This document shows, piece after piece, positions 16,762-27,515 of a DNA stretch of 64,000 bases; positions within the stretch are counted from its first letter, which is position 1; each line of letters begins with the position of its first letter. The translations under genes and the position numbers were made by a program. Location of the stretch: the NCBI RefSeq assembly GCF_023516715.1, contig NZ_JAMGSI010000002.1, positions 248,001-312,000 on the forward strand. The letters are read 5' to 3'. Under the pieces are notes generated by a model, which had not been told where the DNA came from, made no database searches, and saw nothing but the letters and a program-made list of their open reading frames with translations. This stretch comes from Akkermansia massiliensis (GTDB lineage: Bacteria > Verrucomicrobiota > Verrucomicrobiia > Verrucomicrobiales > Akkermansiaceae).

Positions 16762-17697
16762 TTACTTATCTTCGCCATGTTCCAGAAGCTGGAGGGAATC
16801 CTTCAGGCCCAGGTTCCTGTAGATCTGCCGCGTGGCGCGGCTCTGGTTGAGCGTATAAAAATGAATGCCGGCCACGCCGGAATCCAGCAGCTCCGCACAT
16901 TGGCTGGAGGCGTACTGGATGCCTACCTCCTGAACGGCGTCCGGATTGGAGCCGGCGCGTTTCAGCGCCTTGAGCAGCCGGGCCGGAAAACACGTGCCCC
17001 CGGAAAGCTCCGCCATGCGGTTCATGCCGGACAGGCTGGTTACGGGCATGATTCCGGCCAGAATGGGCACCTTGATGCCGGCCAGCAGGCAGCGTTCCCG
17101 GTAATCCAGAAAAGAATGGTTGTCAAAAAACAACTGGGTGCAGATGTAGTCTGCGCCGGCATCCACCTTCGCTTTCAGAAAATCCATCTCGCGCAGGCGG
17201 TTGGGCGTGGACGGATGGCCTTCAGGGAAGCCGGCCACACCTATGGCGAACCCGTCCGGATCAGGATGGCGTCCGGATTCGTTATATTCACGAATAAAAG
17301 CCACCAGTTCCGCCGCATGGCGGAAGGCATCCGCATCACGGTTGTAATTTTCCGTGCCGCGCGGGGGATCTCCCCGCAGGGCCAGAACGGCCCGCACCCC
17401 TGCCTGGGCGTACTGGTCCAGAATGCTCCATACTTCCTCCCGGCTATGGCCTACGCAAGTAAGGTGGGGCACCGTGGGAATGCGGGATTCATGCTGGATG
17501 CGCAGCACCACCTCCCGGGTAAGCTCACGGGTGGAGCCGCCCGCGCCGTATGTCACGCTGACAAAACTGGGATGGTACGGTTCCAGTTCACGAATGGTCT
17601 GGTACAGGGCCGCCGCAGCCTGCTCGTTCTTGGGCGGGAAAAATTCAAAGGACAGACTGGGGCCCGCGCCCGACTGCAATCTTTCTCTCAGATGCAC
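16762..17697 (-). CDS. metF: methylenetetrahydrofolate reductase
   Basis: FAD-dependent reduction of 5,10-methylene-THF to 5-methyl-THF, which supplies the methyl group for methionine synthesis. The 311-residue length is normal for bacterial MetF. The N-terminal LSFEFFPPKNEQ motif carries the catalytic Glu. VSVTYGAGGSTRE, the RGDPPRGT loop and GFPEGHP also match the family. The middle-to-C-terminal QLFFDNHSFLDYRERC segment is the substrate/FAD-site strand-helix. It sits between a coiled-coil membrane protein and a TPR protein rather than beside the metK-ahcY pair, and I saw no copy of the metK dyad at its start. Confidence 0.95.
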   Translation of the reverse strand: MHLRERLQSGAGPSLSFEFFPPKNEQAAAALYQTIRELEPYHPSFVSVTYGAGGSTRELTREVVLRIQHESRIPTVPHLTCVGHSREEVWSILDQYAQAGVRAVLALRGDPPRGTENYNRDADAFRHAAELVAFIREYNESGRHPDPDGFAIGVAGFPEGHPSTPNRLREMDFLKAKVDAGADYICTQLFFDNHSFLDYRERCLLAGIKVPILAGIMPVTSLSGMNRMAELSGGTCFPARLLKALKRAGSNPDAVQEVGIQYASSQCAELLDSGVAGIHFYTLNQSRATRQIYRNLGLKDSLQLLEHGEDK

Positions 17698-17734
17698 TTT
17701 TTCTTTATTTGGCTTGGCTCTATCCGGACCCGCA

Positions 17735-18487
17735 TTACGGCTCCATGGGAATCATCACCGGCTGGGGAGCCGCCGCAGGAGCGGGAGCGGCAGACGGGGC
17801 CGCGCCGGGCTCGCCTTCTCCCATCATGTTTTCCTGCCAGCTTGCGGGCGGGACAATCACTTCATCCCCCGGCTTGATGGGCTCCTTGTCATTGTTGTCA
17901 AAAAGCGTGTTGCGCTTCACGTAGGACTGGAACACCTTCCCGTCCGGGTCAACTCCGTCGATAATCAGGGAGACAAAGATGCTTCCGCGCCTGCGGATGC
18001 CCAGTTCCTGCCCCACTTTCAGGTCAGGCTGGCCGATGGACTGGAACAGGACAAGGTTGGCGTCACGGTAGTATTCCGTCACGCGTCCCACCTGTTCGGC
18101 GTCCTTGATCTCATTGAGCCATTGCAGGCGGGGGTCTCCCTTTTCAATGCTCCGGCGTTCCAGCAGGGCGCGTTCCTCCTCCGCCATGGCGTGGCGCTTC
18201 TTCAAATCTTCATTCTCCTTCTTCATCCGTTCCAGCTCGGCCGTGGCATGGGCCAGCTCCTCGCTCACCACCGGGTCCGCCACGACTACCGGCTGAACGG
18301 CGGTGCCGGGCGTCTGCGTGGGCATGGGAAGATAAGGAGAGGGATTGACGGCTGCCGGAGCGGGCACGGGGGCTATCTGCTGCTGTTGAATCACATCCAT
18401 CCTTGAGGAAATGTTCACATAGATCATTCCCAGAACGGCCAGCACCACCACCAGGAACACCAGAATAAGGATGCGGAAATTGCTCAT
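17735..18487 (-). CDS. hypothetical membrane-anchored coiled-coil protein
   Basis: A 250-residue protein. An N-terminal transmembrane anchor (ILILVFLVVVLAVLGMIYV) is followed by a Pro/Ala/Val-rich linker, then a ~45-residue coiled coil (EELAHATAELERMKKENEDLKKRHAMAEEERALLERR). A compact ~100-residue domain follows (AEQVGRVTEYYRDANLVLFQSIGQPDLKVGQELGIRRRGSIFVSLIIDG), reminiscent of periplasmic beta domains that read like FlgT/LysM-adjacent folds. The C-terminus is a low-complexity Ala/Pro tail. It is between bamA and metF on the same strand. No specific function can be assigned; an envelope role is inferred from topology. Confidence 0.6.
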   Translation of the reverse strand: MSNFRILILVFLVVVLAVLGMIYVNISSRMDVIQQQQIAPVPAPAAVNPSPYLPMPTQTPGTAVQPVVVADPVVSEELAHATAELERMKKENEDLKKRHAMAEEERALLERRSIEKGDPRLQWLNEIKDAEQVGRVTEYYRDANLVLFQSIGQPDLKVGQELGIRRRGSIFVSLIIDGVDPDGKVFQSYVKRNTLFDNNDKEPIKPGDEVIVPPASWQENMMGEGEPGAAPSAAPAPAAAPQPVMIPMEP

Positions 18488-18520
18488 GTCGTCAAATGGT
18501 AGAGGGATTATTGAATAAAA

Positions 18521-20944
18521 TTAGTAGGAATAGTTGAGATAGAACTGGAATTGTCCTCCGCGGTCAATGGCGTTGTTCTTCTGAATCGGAATGGCATAGT
18601 CCACCGCCAGAGGACCGATGGGCAGGTTCAGGCGCAGGCCGATCCCGTAGTCGGAAACGATCTTGGATGCGCTGAAGTCAAAGGCGTCCCCGTTGACGAA
18701 GCCGATGTCGTAGAACACGGCGACGCGCACTTCTTCAATCACCGGAATGGAATATTCAAACTGGCAGAAGAAGGAGGAACGGCCGCCCATCGTTTCATCA
18801 CCGCTCAAAGCCGGATTGTACGGAGCCACGTCCCGGAAGCGGAAGCCGCGCATGTTGTACGGGCCGCCGAGGTAGAGGCGTTCAAAAATGGGTACGTCAT
18901 GGTCGCCGTAGGAATCCACGGTGGCCGCACCGGCATTGATGCTGAAAATGGTGTCTCCGCGCAAGTTCCAGTAATAAGAGCCGTTGATGCCGAAGTTGTA
19001 AGTCTTCACATCGCCGCCCAGGCCGGAATAACCGGCCAGCACTTCAAACTTGCCGCCCTTGCGGGGGAAGATTTGCGCGTCACGGGTATCAATGGTGTAG
19101 GAAAGTTCCACGTGGCTGCGCAGGTAATCGCCGTCCTGCAGCCAGAAGAAGATGGGGGCGTTACCCTTGGCGTCAATCTGGTACTGTTCCAGGCGGTATT
19201 CCAGCTTCACGTAATCCAGTTCCCCGATCGGTTTGCGCAGGGAAACGGCAAAGCCGTAGTTCTGCTGGTCGTAATAGTCGGAGAAGTACGTGGAATTGCT
19301 GTAGAAGATTTCCGTGCCGAAGGCCAGCTTGCGGTGCAGGAACCACGGGTCCACCCAGGAGATGCTGGCATCCTGCGTTTCAAAACCCACGCGGGTATTG
19401 ATGGCGAAGCGCTGGCCGCCGCCCACGAAGGAGGACCAGTCATACATGTCGAAGTTGGACTGGGTGATGCCCGCGAACAGGTACACGCTTTCAATGGAGG
19501 AGAACGCCACGCCAATGTTCAGGGAACCGGTGCGTTTTTCCGCCACTTCAATGTTGATGTCACGGTAGCCGGGCCGCGTGGAACCCACCTGGGCCACGTC
19601 CACCATGTCAAAATAGTTCAGGTTCTGGAGACGCTTCTGGGCGGTATCCAGGTCCACGGAGTTCATGGGGTCGTTGGACTGGAGGGGTAGTTCCTGGCGG
19701 ATGACGTAATCCTTGGTGCGGTTGTTCCCGGTCAGGCGGATGTTGCCTACGCGGTAGGGGCTGCCTTCCGTCACATGGTAAACGATGTTGATCTGCCCGT
19801 AGCCGGTCCTGGGATCAATGCCCACTTCCTGGATGTCCGGGCGCACGGCGGCGTCCGCATACCCGCGGGAGCCGTAATAACGGCGAATCATCGTCACGTC
19901 GTCGGCCACCTTCTGGGCGGAATAGGTATCCCCGTTGTACATGCTCAAGCCGGGAATCAGCTCCTGGGCCGTAAACACCTTGGTGGGGCCGAAGGCGACC
20001 TGATTGACCTTGTAGCGCCGCCCTTCGGTAAGCGTGATCCTCATCGTCAGCTTCTGCTCGTTGCCCTTGCCGGCGTCAAAATATTCCACCTTGTCCAGCT
20101 TGACGCGCAGGTAGCCCTTGTTGCGGTAATAAGTCACCAGTTCCGCCAGATCGTCCTCCAATTGCTCGCGGTCAATGCGGCCGGACTTGGTAATCCAGGT
20201 CAGCCAGCCCTTCTCCTTGGTCTTCATCACCTGGCGGAGGTCCTTGGCGCTGATGTGGTCGTTGCCTACAAAATCGATGTTGATGATATTGGCCTTCCTG
20301 CCTTCATTGATGTCAAAGACCACGTCCACAAAGCCGGGGCGCTCCGTCTTCTGGTAAAAATAGGAAACGCGCACATCCGGATACCGGGCTTCCTGATAAT
20401 AGGTGCGCAGCTTGGAGATGGCGCTGCTGAGGGCCTTGTCGCTGAGGGCTTCCCCTCCCTTCAAGCCGCATTCCTCGGAAAGGTCCCGGTTGTCGAACGC
20501 GGTGTTGCCGCGGAAGCCCACGCCGCCCAGCAGGTTCTGGGCCGCCATTTCAAACACCACGGTCACGCCGTCGCCGGAAGGTTCCACAGCCACCGTCGTA
20601 TTGCCGCCTACCAGGCCGCTTTCCAGCAGCCGTTCCAAGTCCTTGTTCACCACTTCCGGGGAATAATTGGTGCCCGGCTGGGTAGCCAGCAGGTTTTTCA
20701 GGCGGTCTTCGGACACGGTCTTGCCGGTGCTTCTATAACGCACGGAGACGCTTTTCACGGGACGGCCCTCATACGCCTGGTCACCGGGCAGAAGCCCCGT
20801 TTCCGGACCGAGTTCCCGCACCACCTGTTCCGGGGTCATTACGGAACCGTAGCCGCCTCTGTTAAGGGAAGTCTTATCCTGGGCCAAAGCAGCCGAACAT
20901 GCTATCAGGGGAAAGGAAACACACAAAAAAACGGGACGAATCAT
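18521..20944 (-). CDS. bamA: outer membrane protein assembly factor BamA (Omp85)
   Basis: Central component of the BAM complex, inserting beta-barrel proteins (including the autotransporter in this window) into the outer membrane. The start at 20944 gives MIRPVFLCVSFPLIACSAALAQ, a signal peptide; a start at 20992 is possible but extends it. The ~800 residues comprise several POTRA domains (for example VKSVSVRYRSTGKTVSEDRL and ANIINIDFVGNDHISAKDLRQVM) and a C-terminal Omp85 barrel. The barrel contains the conserved L6 motif in GGPYNMRGFRFRD and ends in aromatic residues (QFYLNYSY). The gene is divergent from tig and is the first of a minus-strand group. Length and motifs are normal for Omp85. 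Confidence 0.93.
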   Translation of the reverse strand: MIRPVFLCVSFPLIACSAALAQDKTSLNRGGYGSVMTPEQVVRELGPETGLLPGDQAYEGRPVKSVSVRYRSTGKTVSEDRLKNLLATQPGTNYSPEVVNKDLERLLESGLVGGNTTVAVEPSGDGVTVVFEMAAQNLLGGVGFRGNTAFDNRDLSEECGLKGGEALSDKALSSAISKLRTYYQEARYPDVRVSYFYQKTERPGFVDVVFDINEGRKANIINIDFVGNDHISAKDLRQVMKTKEKGWLTWITKSGRIDREQLEDDLAELVTYYRNKGYLRVKLDKVEYFDAGKGNEQKLTMRITLTEGRRYKVNQVAFGPTKVFTAQELIPGLSMYNGDTYSAQKVADDVTMIRRYYGSRGYADAAVRPDIQEVGIDPRTGYGQINIVYHVTEGSPYRVGNIRLTGNNRTKDYVIRQELPLQSNDPMNSVDLDTAQKRLQNLNYFDMVDVAQVGSTRPGYRDINIEVAEKRTGSLNIGVAFSSIESVYLFAGITQSNFDMYDWSSFVGGGQRFAINTRVGFETQDASISWVDPWFLHRKLAFGTEIFYSNSTYFSDYYDQQNYGFAVSLRKPIGELDYVKLEYRLEQYQIDAKGNAPIFFWLQDGDYLRSHVELSYTIDTRDAQIFPRKGGKFEVLAGYSGLGGDVKTYNFGINGSYYWNLRGDTIFSINAGAATVDSYGDHDVPIFERLYLGGPYNMRGFRFRDVAPYNPALSGDETMGGRSSFFCQFEYSIPVIEEVRVAVFYDIGFVNGDAFDFSASKIVSDYGIGLRLNLPIGPLAVDYAIPIQKNNAIDRGGQFQFYLNYSY

Positions 20945-21206
20945 GAGAGCTGAACTTAATGCTTGGGATATAAAGGACTTTTCCGTCCGCATAGTCAAGA
21001 CGTGATTCCGCGTAGAACGCAGTTGCCCTGCATTTCTTACGTTGCGCGCGCATGTGCGCCTGAGAAAGGCAATTGTGTCATTCCCGTGCAATAGCTTGCA
21101 CTCCAGATACCCGCTCATTACATTTATTGCCGCTCGTGTTTTGACCGCTGCCGCCATACCGGAGCCGAGACAGAACCACTTTCAATTAACACTGACCGTA
21201 TTATTT
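20945..21206. promoter_or_regulatory. divergent bamA/tig intergenic region with candidate tig promoter
   Basis: A 262-bp non-coding spacer between divergent start codons. On the plus strand TTGCAC (21096-21101), a 17-bp spacer and TACATT (21119-21124) form a fair promoter for tig. The -35 overlaps a dyad GTGCAA-N4-TTGCAC (21086-21091 and 21096-21101), which could be an operator. No clear bamA promoter could be picked by eye. Confidence 0.4.
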
Positions 21207-22517
21207 ATGGAAATCAACGTTGATATTCAACCGGACTGCACAGCCACGCTGAAAGCTTCCATCCCCGCAGAAACCACGGCCGCGCGCCGCGCCTCTATTG
21301 TGGATTCCTACGCCGGCAAAGCCAAGCTGCCCGGCTTCCGCCCCGGCAAAACGCCCAAGTCCATCATTGAAAAACGTTTCAAGAAGGAAATTGAAGAAGA
21401 ACTGCTGGACACTCTTTTTGAAACGGCCTGCTCCGCCGCTCTGGAAGAAAATCCCAAATTGAAAGTGCTCAACTTCGGCAAGCCGGAACAATCCCTCGAC
21501 GACCAGGGAAATTACACCGCCACCAGCGCGATGACCGTGGTTCCCGAATTCGAACTGCCGGAATACAAGGGCATCGAAGTCAAGGTCCCCTCCTCCGAAG
21601 TGACGGAAGCGGACGTGGAGGAAGCCCTGAACTCCCTGGCCGAACAGATTGCGGAATTTACCCCCGTGGACCGCGCCGCGAAGAAGGATGACGTGGCGAT
21701 CATTGATTTCAAGACCACCCTGGACGGCAAGCCCGTAGCGGAAGCCGCGGGCAAGCCCGTAGGCTTCCTGGAAGGCCGCGACGGCCAGTGGATGAAAGTG
21801 GAGGAAGACCAGTTCCTGCCCGGCTTCGCCTCCGCCTTGGAAGGCTTGAAGGCCGGCGACAGCAAGGATATCACCGTCACCATTCCGGATACCTTCCCGA
21901 TGGCGGAACTGCGCGGCAAGGAACTCGTGTTCCACACCACCGTGAAGGAAGTGCGTGAAAAGCAGCTCCCGGCCATGGATGACGCCTTTGCGGAAAAGGT
22001 GCTTCCCGGCAAGAACCTGGAAGAACTGAAAACCGCCCTGAAGGAAAACCTGGCCCAGCGCAAGACCATGCAGATTGACGAAGCCAAGGCCGACCAGATC
22101 ACGGAAAAGCTGGCGGACATGCTTGACTTCAACCTGCCGGAAGCCGTCGTGGAACGCGAAGTGTACGGTATCCTCCAGCAGAAGATGCAGCAGGCCATGT
22201 ACAGCGGGAACGCCCCGGCGGACATGGACAAGTTTGTGGAGGAAGCCCGCGAAGAAGCCAGAAAGGAAGCCAAGCGCAATCTCAAGGTCTTCTTCATGCT
22301 CCAGGAAGTGGCCCAGGTGGAAAAAATCGCCGTCACGGAAATGGAACTCTACAATGAAGTGGCCCGCCAGGCCCGCCAGCAGAAAAAGAACCTCAAGTCC
22401 TACATCCGCGAACTTCAGCGCGAAGGCCGCGTGCATGGCATCAGAATGAGCCTGCTGACAGCCAAGGTTCTGGACTTCCTGACAAAAGAGGCCAAAGTAA
22501 CGGTAGACGAGCAATAA
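21207..22517 (+). CDS. tig: trigger factor (ribosome-associated chaperone/prolyl isomerase)
   Basis: Ribosome-bound chaperone meeting nascent chains. The 436-residue length is normal. The N-terminal domain contains the ribosome-docking loop GFRPGKTP (residues 43-50). A FKBP-type middle domain follows (DDVAIIDFKTTLDGKPV ... FLPGFASALEGLKAGDSKDITV ... ELRGKELVFHTTVKEV), then a helical C-terminal arm domain. The ATG at 21207 (MEINVDIQPDC) gives the typical start; upstream in-frame codons lie in the promoter region. It heads the tig-clpP-clpX order conserved widely in bacteria. A terminator-like hairpin follows. Confidence 0.95.
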   Translation: MEINVDIQPDCTATLKASIPAETTAARRASIVDSYAGKAKLPGFRPGKTPKSIIEKRFKKEIEEELLDTLFETACSAALEENPKLKVLNFGKPEQSLDDQGNYTATSAMTVVPEFELPEYKGIEVKVPSSEVTEADVEEALNSLAEQIAEFTPVDRAAKKDDVAIIDFKTTLDGKPVAEAAGKPVGFLEGRDGQWMKVEEDQFLPGFASALEGLKAGDSKDITVTIPDTFPMAELRGKELVFHTTVKEVREKQLPAMDDAFAEKVLPGKNLEELKTALKENLAQRKTMQIDEAKADQITEKLADMLDFNLPEAVVEREVYGILQQKMQQAMYSGNAPADMDKFVEEAREEARKEAKRNLKVFFMLQEVAQVEKIAVTEMELYNEVARQARQQKKNLKSYIRELQREGRVHGIRMSLLTAKVLDFLTKEAKVTVDEQ

Positions 22518-22544
22518 CCCTCCTCTGCACAAGACACCTTACCA

Positions 22545-22581
22545 GGGGGAGTTGGCGCGCACATGCCCGACTCCCCCGTTT
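22545..22581 (+). terminator. intrinsic terminator after tig
   Basis: GGGGGAGT (22545-22552) pairs with ACTCCCCC (22570-22577), followed by GTTTT. It separates tig from clpP, although some read-through into clpPX is likely given the conserved order. Confidence 0.7.
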
Positions 22582-22639
22582 TGCATCCTGCAGACGGGTA
22601 GCATACATTAAATAAAACAACATCCCATCTTCAACAAAC

Positions 22640-23296
22640 ATGTTTCAAGACCAATCTTCCAAATCAGGCCCCATGAACGCCTACTACGTCCCCATGGTGG
22701 TGGAGCAGGACGGCCGCGGCGAACGAGCCTTTGACATTTACTCCCGCCTCCTGAAGGACCGCGTCATCTTCATCGGTTCCGCCATTGACGACGATGTGGC
22801 GAACTCCGTGATTGCCCAGCTTCTGTTCCTCCAGATGGCCGACCCGAAAAAAGACATCCACGTGTACATCAACTCCCCCGGCGGCTCCGTCACCGCGGGC
22901 CTGGCGATTTACGACACGATGCAGTTCGTCTCCTGTGACGTGAACACGTACTGCCTGGGCATCGCCGCCTCCATGGGGTCCGTCCTTCTGGCGGCGGGCA
23001 CGCCCGGCAAGCGCTTCTGCCTGCCGAACTCCCATGTGATGATCCACCAGGTTTCCGGCGGCGCCCAGGGCACCGCCTCCGACGTGGAACGCACCATCGG
23101 CTTCATGTTCAACCTCAAGAAGCGCCTCAACGGCATTCTGGCCAAGCACACCGGCAAAACGGAAAAGCAGATTGAAAAGGACGCCGACCGCGACAACTAC
23201 ATGACCGCTGAGGAAGCCGCGGCCTACGGCCTGGTGGACAAGGTGCTGACGCATCATTCCGACGGACGGGACGACAAGAAAAAGGCCAAGGCCTGA
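22640..23296 (+). CDS. clpP: ATP-dependent Clp protease proteolytic subunit
   Basis: Serine peptidase that forms the 14-mer degradation chamber and works with ClpX. At 218 residues it is slightly longer than most through its N-terminal extension. The catalytic triad is visible: Ser111 in [14 protein letters not shown], His136 in [11 protein letters not shown], and an Asp in DADRDNYM (probably D185). The ATG at 22640 starts [10 protein letters not shown]; an internal Met12 ([12 protein letters not shown]) is an alternative and matches the usual ClpP start better. clpX follows 36 nt downstream. Confidence 0.96.
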   Translation: MFQDQSSKSGPMNAYYVPMVVEQDGRGERAFDIYSRLLKDRVIFIGSAIDDDVANSVIAQLLFLQMADPKKDIHVYINSPGGSVTAGLAIYDTMQFVSCDVNTYCLGIAASMGSVLLAAGTPGKRFCLPNSHVMIHQVSGGAQGTASDVERTIGFMFNLKKRLNGILAKHTGKTEKQIEKDADRDNYMTAEEAAAYGLVDKVLTHHSDGRDDKKKAKA

Positions 23297-23332
23297 CCCC
23301 TGCCTCCCCCATTTCTCTCTCCCTGAAAAACC

Positions 23333-24703
23333 ATGTCCGGTTCCAACCCTCATATTCCTGCCTGTTCCTGCTGCGGCAAGCCCGGGAACAAGGTGGACAA
23401 GCTCATCCAGATAGCGGAAGACTTCTATATCTGCAACAATTGCGTTGAAATTTGCGTCAACATGATTGTGAAGGATACCGGCCTTCCGCTGGCGACCCGC
23501 TTCATCCGCGGCATTCTGAGCATGGAGCCCTCCGCCTATGCCATGTGCCAGGCGGAGGCCCGCAAGGCCGCTGCCGCGGATATGCTCAAGGAAACGCCGG
23601 GAGCCCCGGCCTCCTACGAAGGACCGCTGCCCACGCCGGAAGAAATGTGCGCCACGCTCAACCAGTACGTCATTGGCCAGGATTACGCCAAAAAAGTGCT
23701 CTCCGTAGCCGTGTACAACCACTACATGCGCCTGCGCCAGAGCGCCGTGATGCTGGAGGACGAATCCCTGGACGACGTGGAAATTGAAAAATCCAACATC
23801 CTGCTGGCCGGCCCTACCGGCTCCGGAAAAACCCTGCTGGCGAAAACGCTGGCGAAAATGCTCAACGTCCCCTTCTGCATTGTGGACGCCACCACGCTGA
23901 CGGAAGCCGGCTACGTGGGGGAAGACGTGGAAAACATCATCCTGCGCCTTCTCCAGGCCGCGAACTTTGACGTAGCCAAGGCGGAACAGGGCATCATCTA
24001 TGTGGATGAAATCGACAAGATCGGCCGCAAGACCCAGAACGTCTCCGTCACGCGGGACGTCTCCGGGGAAGGCGTGCAGCAGGCCCTGCTGAAAATCATT
24101 GAAGGCACCATCTGCAACGTTCCGCCCACCGGGGGCCGCAAACACCCGCAGCAGGAATACATCCGCGTCAACACGGAAAAAATCCTCTTCATCGTGGGCG
24201 GGGCCTTCGTCGGACTGGAAGACATCATCCGCAAACGCCTCGGCGCCACCCAGATGGGGTTCGGAGCCATCACGGAACAGCGCGACCGCAAGGAATACTC
24301 GGAAGAGGAAGTCCTGGCCCAGGCGATGCCGGAAGACCTCTTCTCCTTCGGCATGATTCCGGAGCTCGTAGGACGCCTGCCCATCTTCTGCCCGCTCTCC
24401 AAGCTGGATGAAGGCCAGCTCGTCCGCCTGCTCACGGAACCTAAAAATGCCCTGGTCAAGCAATACTCCAAACTGCTCGCCATGTACGGCGCCAGGCTGG
24501 ATGTGCAGCCGGACGCCCTGAAAGCCATGGCCGCGGAAGCCATGGAACGCGGCACGGGAGCCCGCGCCCTGCGTTCCATCTTTGAAACCCTCATGCTGGA
24601 CGTCATGTACAAGGTGCCCAGCATGGAAGACGCGGACTCCGTCACCATCACCAGGGAAACGGTTACCGACAAAAAACCGGCGCAAATCCGCCAGGCCTCC
24701 TAA
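23333..24703 (+). CDS. clpX: ATP-dependent Clp protease ATP-binding subunit ClpX
   Basis: AAA+ unfoldase that recognises tagged substrates and feeds ClpP. At 456 residues it is a little longer than the ~420 typical. The N-terminal zinc-binding domain has two CxxC pairs ([10 protein letters not shown]... [10 protein letters not shown]). The AAA+ module has Walker A GPTGSGKT, Walker [11 protein letters not shown] and the GYVGEDVE pore loop. The ClpP-docking IGF loop reads MGF here ([10 protein letters not shown]), a conservative change. The tsaD start codon is 18 nt after the stop. Confidence 0.96.
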   Translation: MSGSNPHIPACSCCGKPGNKVDKLIQIAEDFYICNNCVEICVNMIVKDTGLPLATRFIRGILSMEPSAYAMCQAEARKAAAADMLKETPGAPASYEGPLPTPEEMCATLNQYVIGQDYAKKVLSVAVYNHYMRLRQSAVMLEDESLDDVEIEKSNILLAGPTGSGKTLLAKTLAKMLNVPFCIVDATTLTEAGYVGEDVENIILRLLQAANFDVAKAEQGIIYVDEIDKIGRKTQNVSVTRDVSGEGVQQALLKIIEGTICNVPPTGGRKHPQQEYIRVNTEKILFIVGGAFVGLEDIIRKRLGATQMGFGAITEQRDRKEYSEEEVLAQAMPEDLFSFGMIPELVGRLPIFCPLSKLDEGQLVRLLTEPKNALVKQYSKLLAMYGARLDVQPDALKAMAAEAMERGTGARALRSIFETLMLDVMYKVPSMEDADSVTITRETVTDKKPAQIRQAS

Positions 24704-24721
24704 CTCCCCCGCTTCTCCGCC

Positions 24722-25804
24722 ATGCCGGAATCCCTCACCGTTCTGGGAATAGAATCCTCCTGTGATGAAACGGCGGTCGCCATCCTGCGTTCCGCCGGGG
24801 AGGGAAAAGCGCCGGAAATACTCTCCTCCATCATCTCCTCCCAGATCGCCATCCACCGCCGGCACGGCGGCGTGGTGCCGGAGCTGGCCTCCCGCAACCA
24901 CTCGGCGGACCTTCCCGGAGTCATCCGGGCCGCGTGCCGTGAAGCCGGCGTGACCCCGGCGGACATCGATGTCTTCGGCGCCACGGGCGGCCCCGGCCTG
25001 GTAGCCGCCCTGCTGGTAGGCAACAGCACGGCCAAGGCGCTGGCGCTGGCGACGGGAAAGCCCTTCGTCTCCGTCAACCATCTGGAAGGCCATTTGCTCT
25101 CCCCCTTCCTTAAACGTCCCGGAGGCCCCGTTCCCCATCTGGGCATGGTCGTCTCCGGCGGCCATACCCTCTTTGTGGATGTGCGCGGCGTGGGGGACTA
25201 CCGCCTCCTGGGCCGTTCCCTGGACGACGCCGCAGGGGAAGCCTTTGACAAGGTGGGAAAAATGCTCGGCCTCCCCTACCCCGGCGGCCCGGAAATCGAC
25301 CGCATGGCGGCGCACGGCGACCCGCAGGCCTTCTCCTTCCCCCGCGCCCTGATGAAGGAGCACACGGCCAATGTCTCCTTCTCCGGCCTGAAAACGGCCG
25401 TTCTCTACACCCTCCCCAGGCTGACGGCAAGCGGCGACCCTCACGACCTGCCGGAACAGACCCTGCGCGATCTCTGCGCCTCCTTCCAGCGTGCCGTGAC
25501 GGACGTACTGATTCACAAGGCGCTGCATGCCCTGCGCGTTTCCGGCCACCGCACCCTTTCCGTTTCCGGCGGCGTCTCCTGCAACGGGGAACTGCGCTCC
25601 CGCCTGAAAGCCGCCTGCGACCGTGAAAACGTGGAACTGGTCCTGCCGGACTTTGACCTGACGACGGACAATGCCGCCATGATCGCCTATGTCACCTGCC
25701 TGAAAGCCCGCAGGGGGCTGTTCCACTCTCTGGATGAAGACGTTGACCCCAATCTCAAATTAACGGAGGATCTGAACAGATCCAAATATTCAACGCATTC
25801 CTGA
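24722..25804 (+). CDS. tsaD: tRNA N6-adenosine threonylcarbamoyltransferase
   Basis: Transfers the threonylcarbamoyl group to A37 of ANN-decoding tRNAs (t6A), with TsaB and TsaE. The 360-residue length is normal. Key features are the ASKHA-fold start LGIESSCDETAVAIL, the metal-binding HLEGH (in VNHLEGHLLSP), the phosphate loop VVSGGHT, and the C-terminal SGGVSCNGELRSRL and TDNAAMIAY. It follows clpX closely and is probably co-transcribed. Confidence 0.95.
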   Translation: MPESLTVLGIESSCDETAVAILRSAGEGKAPEILSSIISSQIAIHRRHGGVVPELASRNHSADLPGVIRAACREAGVTPADIDVFGATGGPGLVAALLVGNSTAKALALATGKPFVSVNHLEGHLLSPFLKRPGGPVPHLGMVVSGGHTLFVDVRGVGDYRLLGRSLDDAAGEAFDKVGKMLGLPYPGGPEIDRMAAHGDPQAFSFPRALMKEHTANVSFSGLKTAVLYTLPRLTASGDPHDLPEQTLRDLCASFQRAVTDVLIHKALHALRVSGHRTLSVSGGVSCNGELRSRLKAACDRENVELVLPDFDLTTDNAAMIAYVTCLKARRGLFHSLDEDVDPNLKLTEDLNRSKYSTHS

Positions 25805-25869
25805 TAAAGATATTACACATGAACACCCCGTATTTTCGGCATAATGATAAAAAAATGTTCATGTTTTCA

Positions 25870-25898
25870 TTGACATCCCGTATTTAAAAACGTAACAT
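25870..25898 (+). promoter_or_regulatory. candidate promoter of the tRNA-Thr/tuf cluster
   Basis: A perfect -35 TTGACA (25870-25875), 17-bp spacer, and TAACAT (25893-25898), about 110 nt ahead of tRNA-Thr in a non-coding AT-rich stretch (25805-26009). Transcripts would start near 25905. This is the obvious principal promoter for the highly expressed cluster that follows. Confidence 0.7.
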
Positions 25899-26009
25899 AG
25901 CGTCCGCTTTTCGTCAGGCAACACGGGAGGATGCTATTTATCCGCTAGAACCGCAGGTTTGGGCGGATTTACAACTCTCTAAGAGCAGCGAAAGGCGGAA
26001 GAAGTCTAT

Positions 26010-26084
<75 letters not shown>

Positions 26085-26128
26085 TCTTCAAGCTAGACCC
26101 ATAGCAGCCCAAACCTAAACAAAACATT

Positions 26129-27313
<1,185 letters not shown>

Positions 27314-27350
27314 GTTCCCCTGGAACTTGTAGAGGAATCTACATAGGTTT

Positions 27351-27385
27351 AATGAGGGGGCCTCCCCGCAGGCCCCCTCATTTCC
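27351..27385 (+). terminator. hairpin between tuf and tRNA-Trp
   Basis: A perfect 13-bp stem AATGAGGGGGCCT (27351-27363) / AGGCCCCCTCATT (27370-27382), with only a short T-stretch after it (TTTCCC including the stem end). It is strong enough to act as a partial terminator or an RNA-processing/stability element between tuf and the tRNA-Trp/secE part. Confidence 0.65.
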
Positions 27386-27406
27386 CACGAAAGAAGAGAC
27401 ACCAAC

Positions 27407-27482
27407 AGGTCAGTAGTTCAATTGGTAGAGCGTTGGTCTCCAAAACCAAAAGTTGGGGGTTCGAGTCCCTCCTGACCTGCCA
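27407..27482 (+). tRNA. tRNA-Trp (anticodon CCA)
   Basis: A complete cloverleaf. Acceptor AGGTCAG/CTGACCT, D arm GTTC...GAGC, anticodon stem TTGGT/ACCAA with loop CTCCAAA (anticodon CCA), T arm GGGGG/CCCTC with TTCGAGT (one G-T pair), discriminator G and encoded CCA (27480-27482). tRNA-Trp immediately before secE is a widespread arrangement. Confidence 0.95.
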
Positions 27483-27515
27483 CTTCTTTCCAAATACATC
27501 ACCCCACCTTGAAGC

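Noticed and set aside
22664-25726. A 1,020-codon minus-strand ORF across clpP, clpX and tsaD
   Set aside because: It is antisense to three certain genes and has no recognisable domain.
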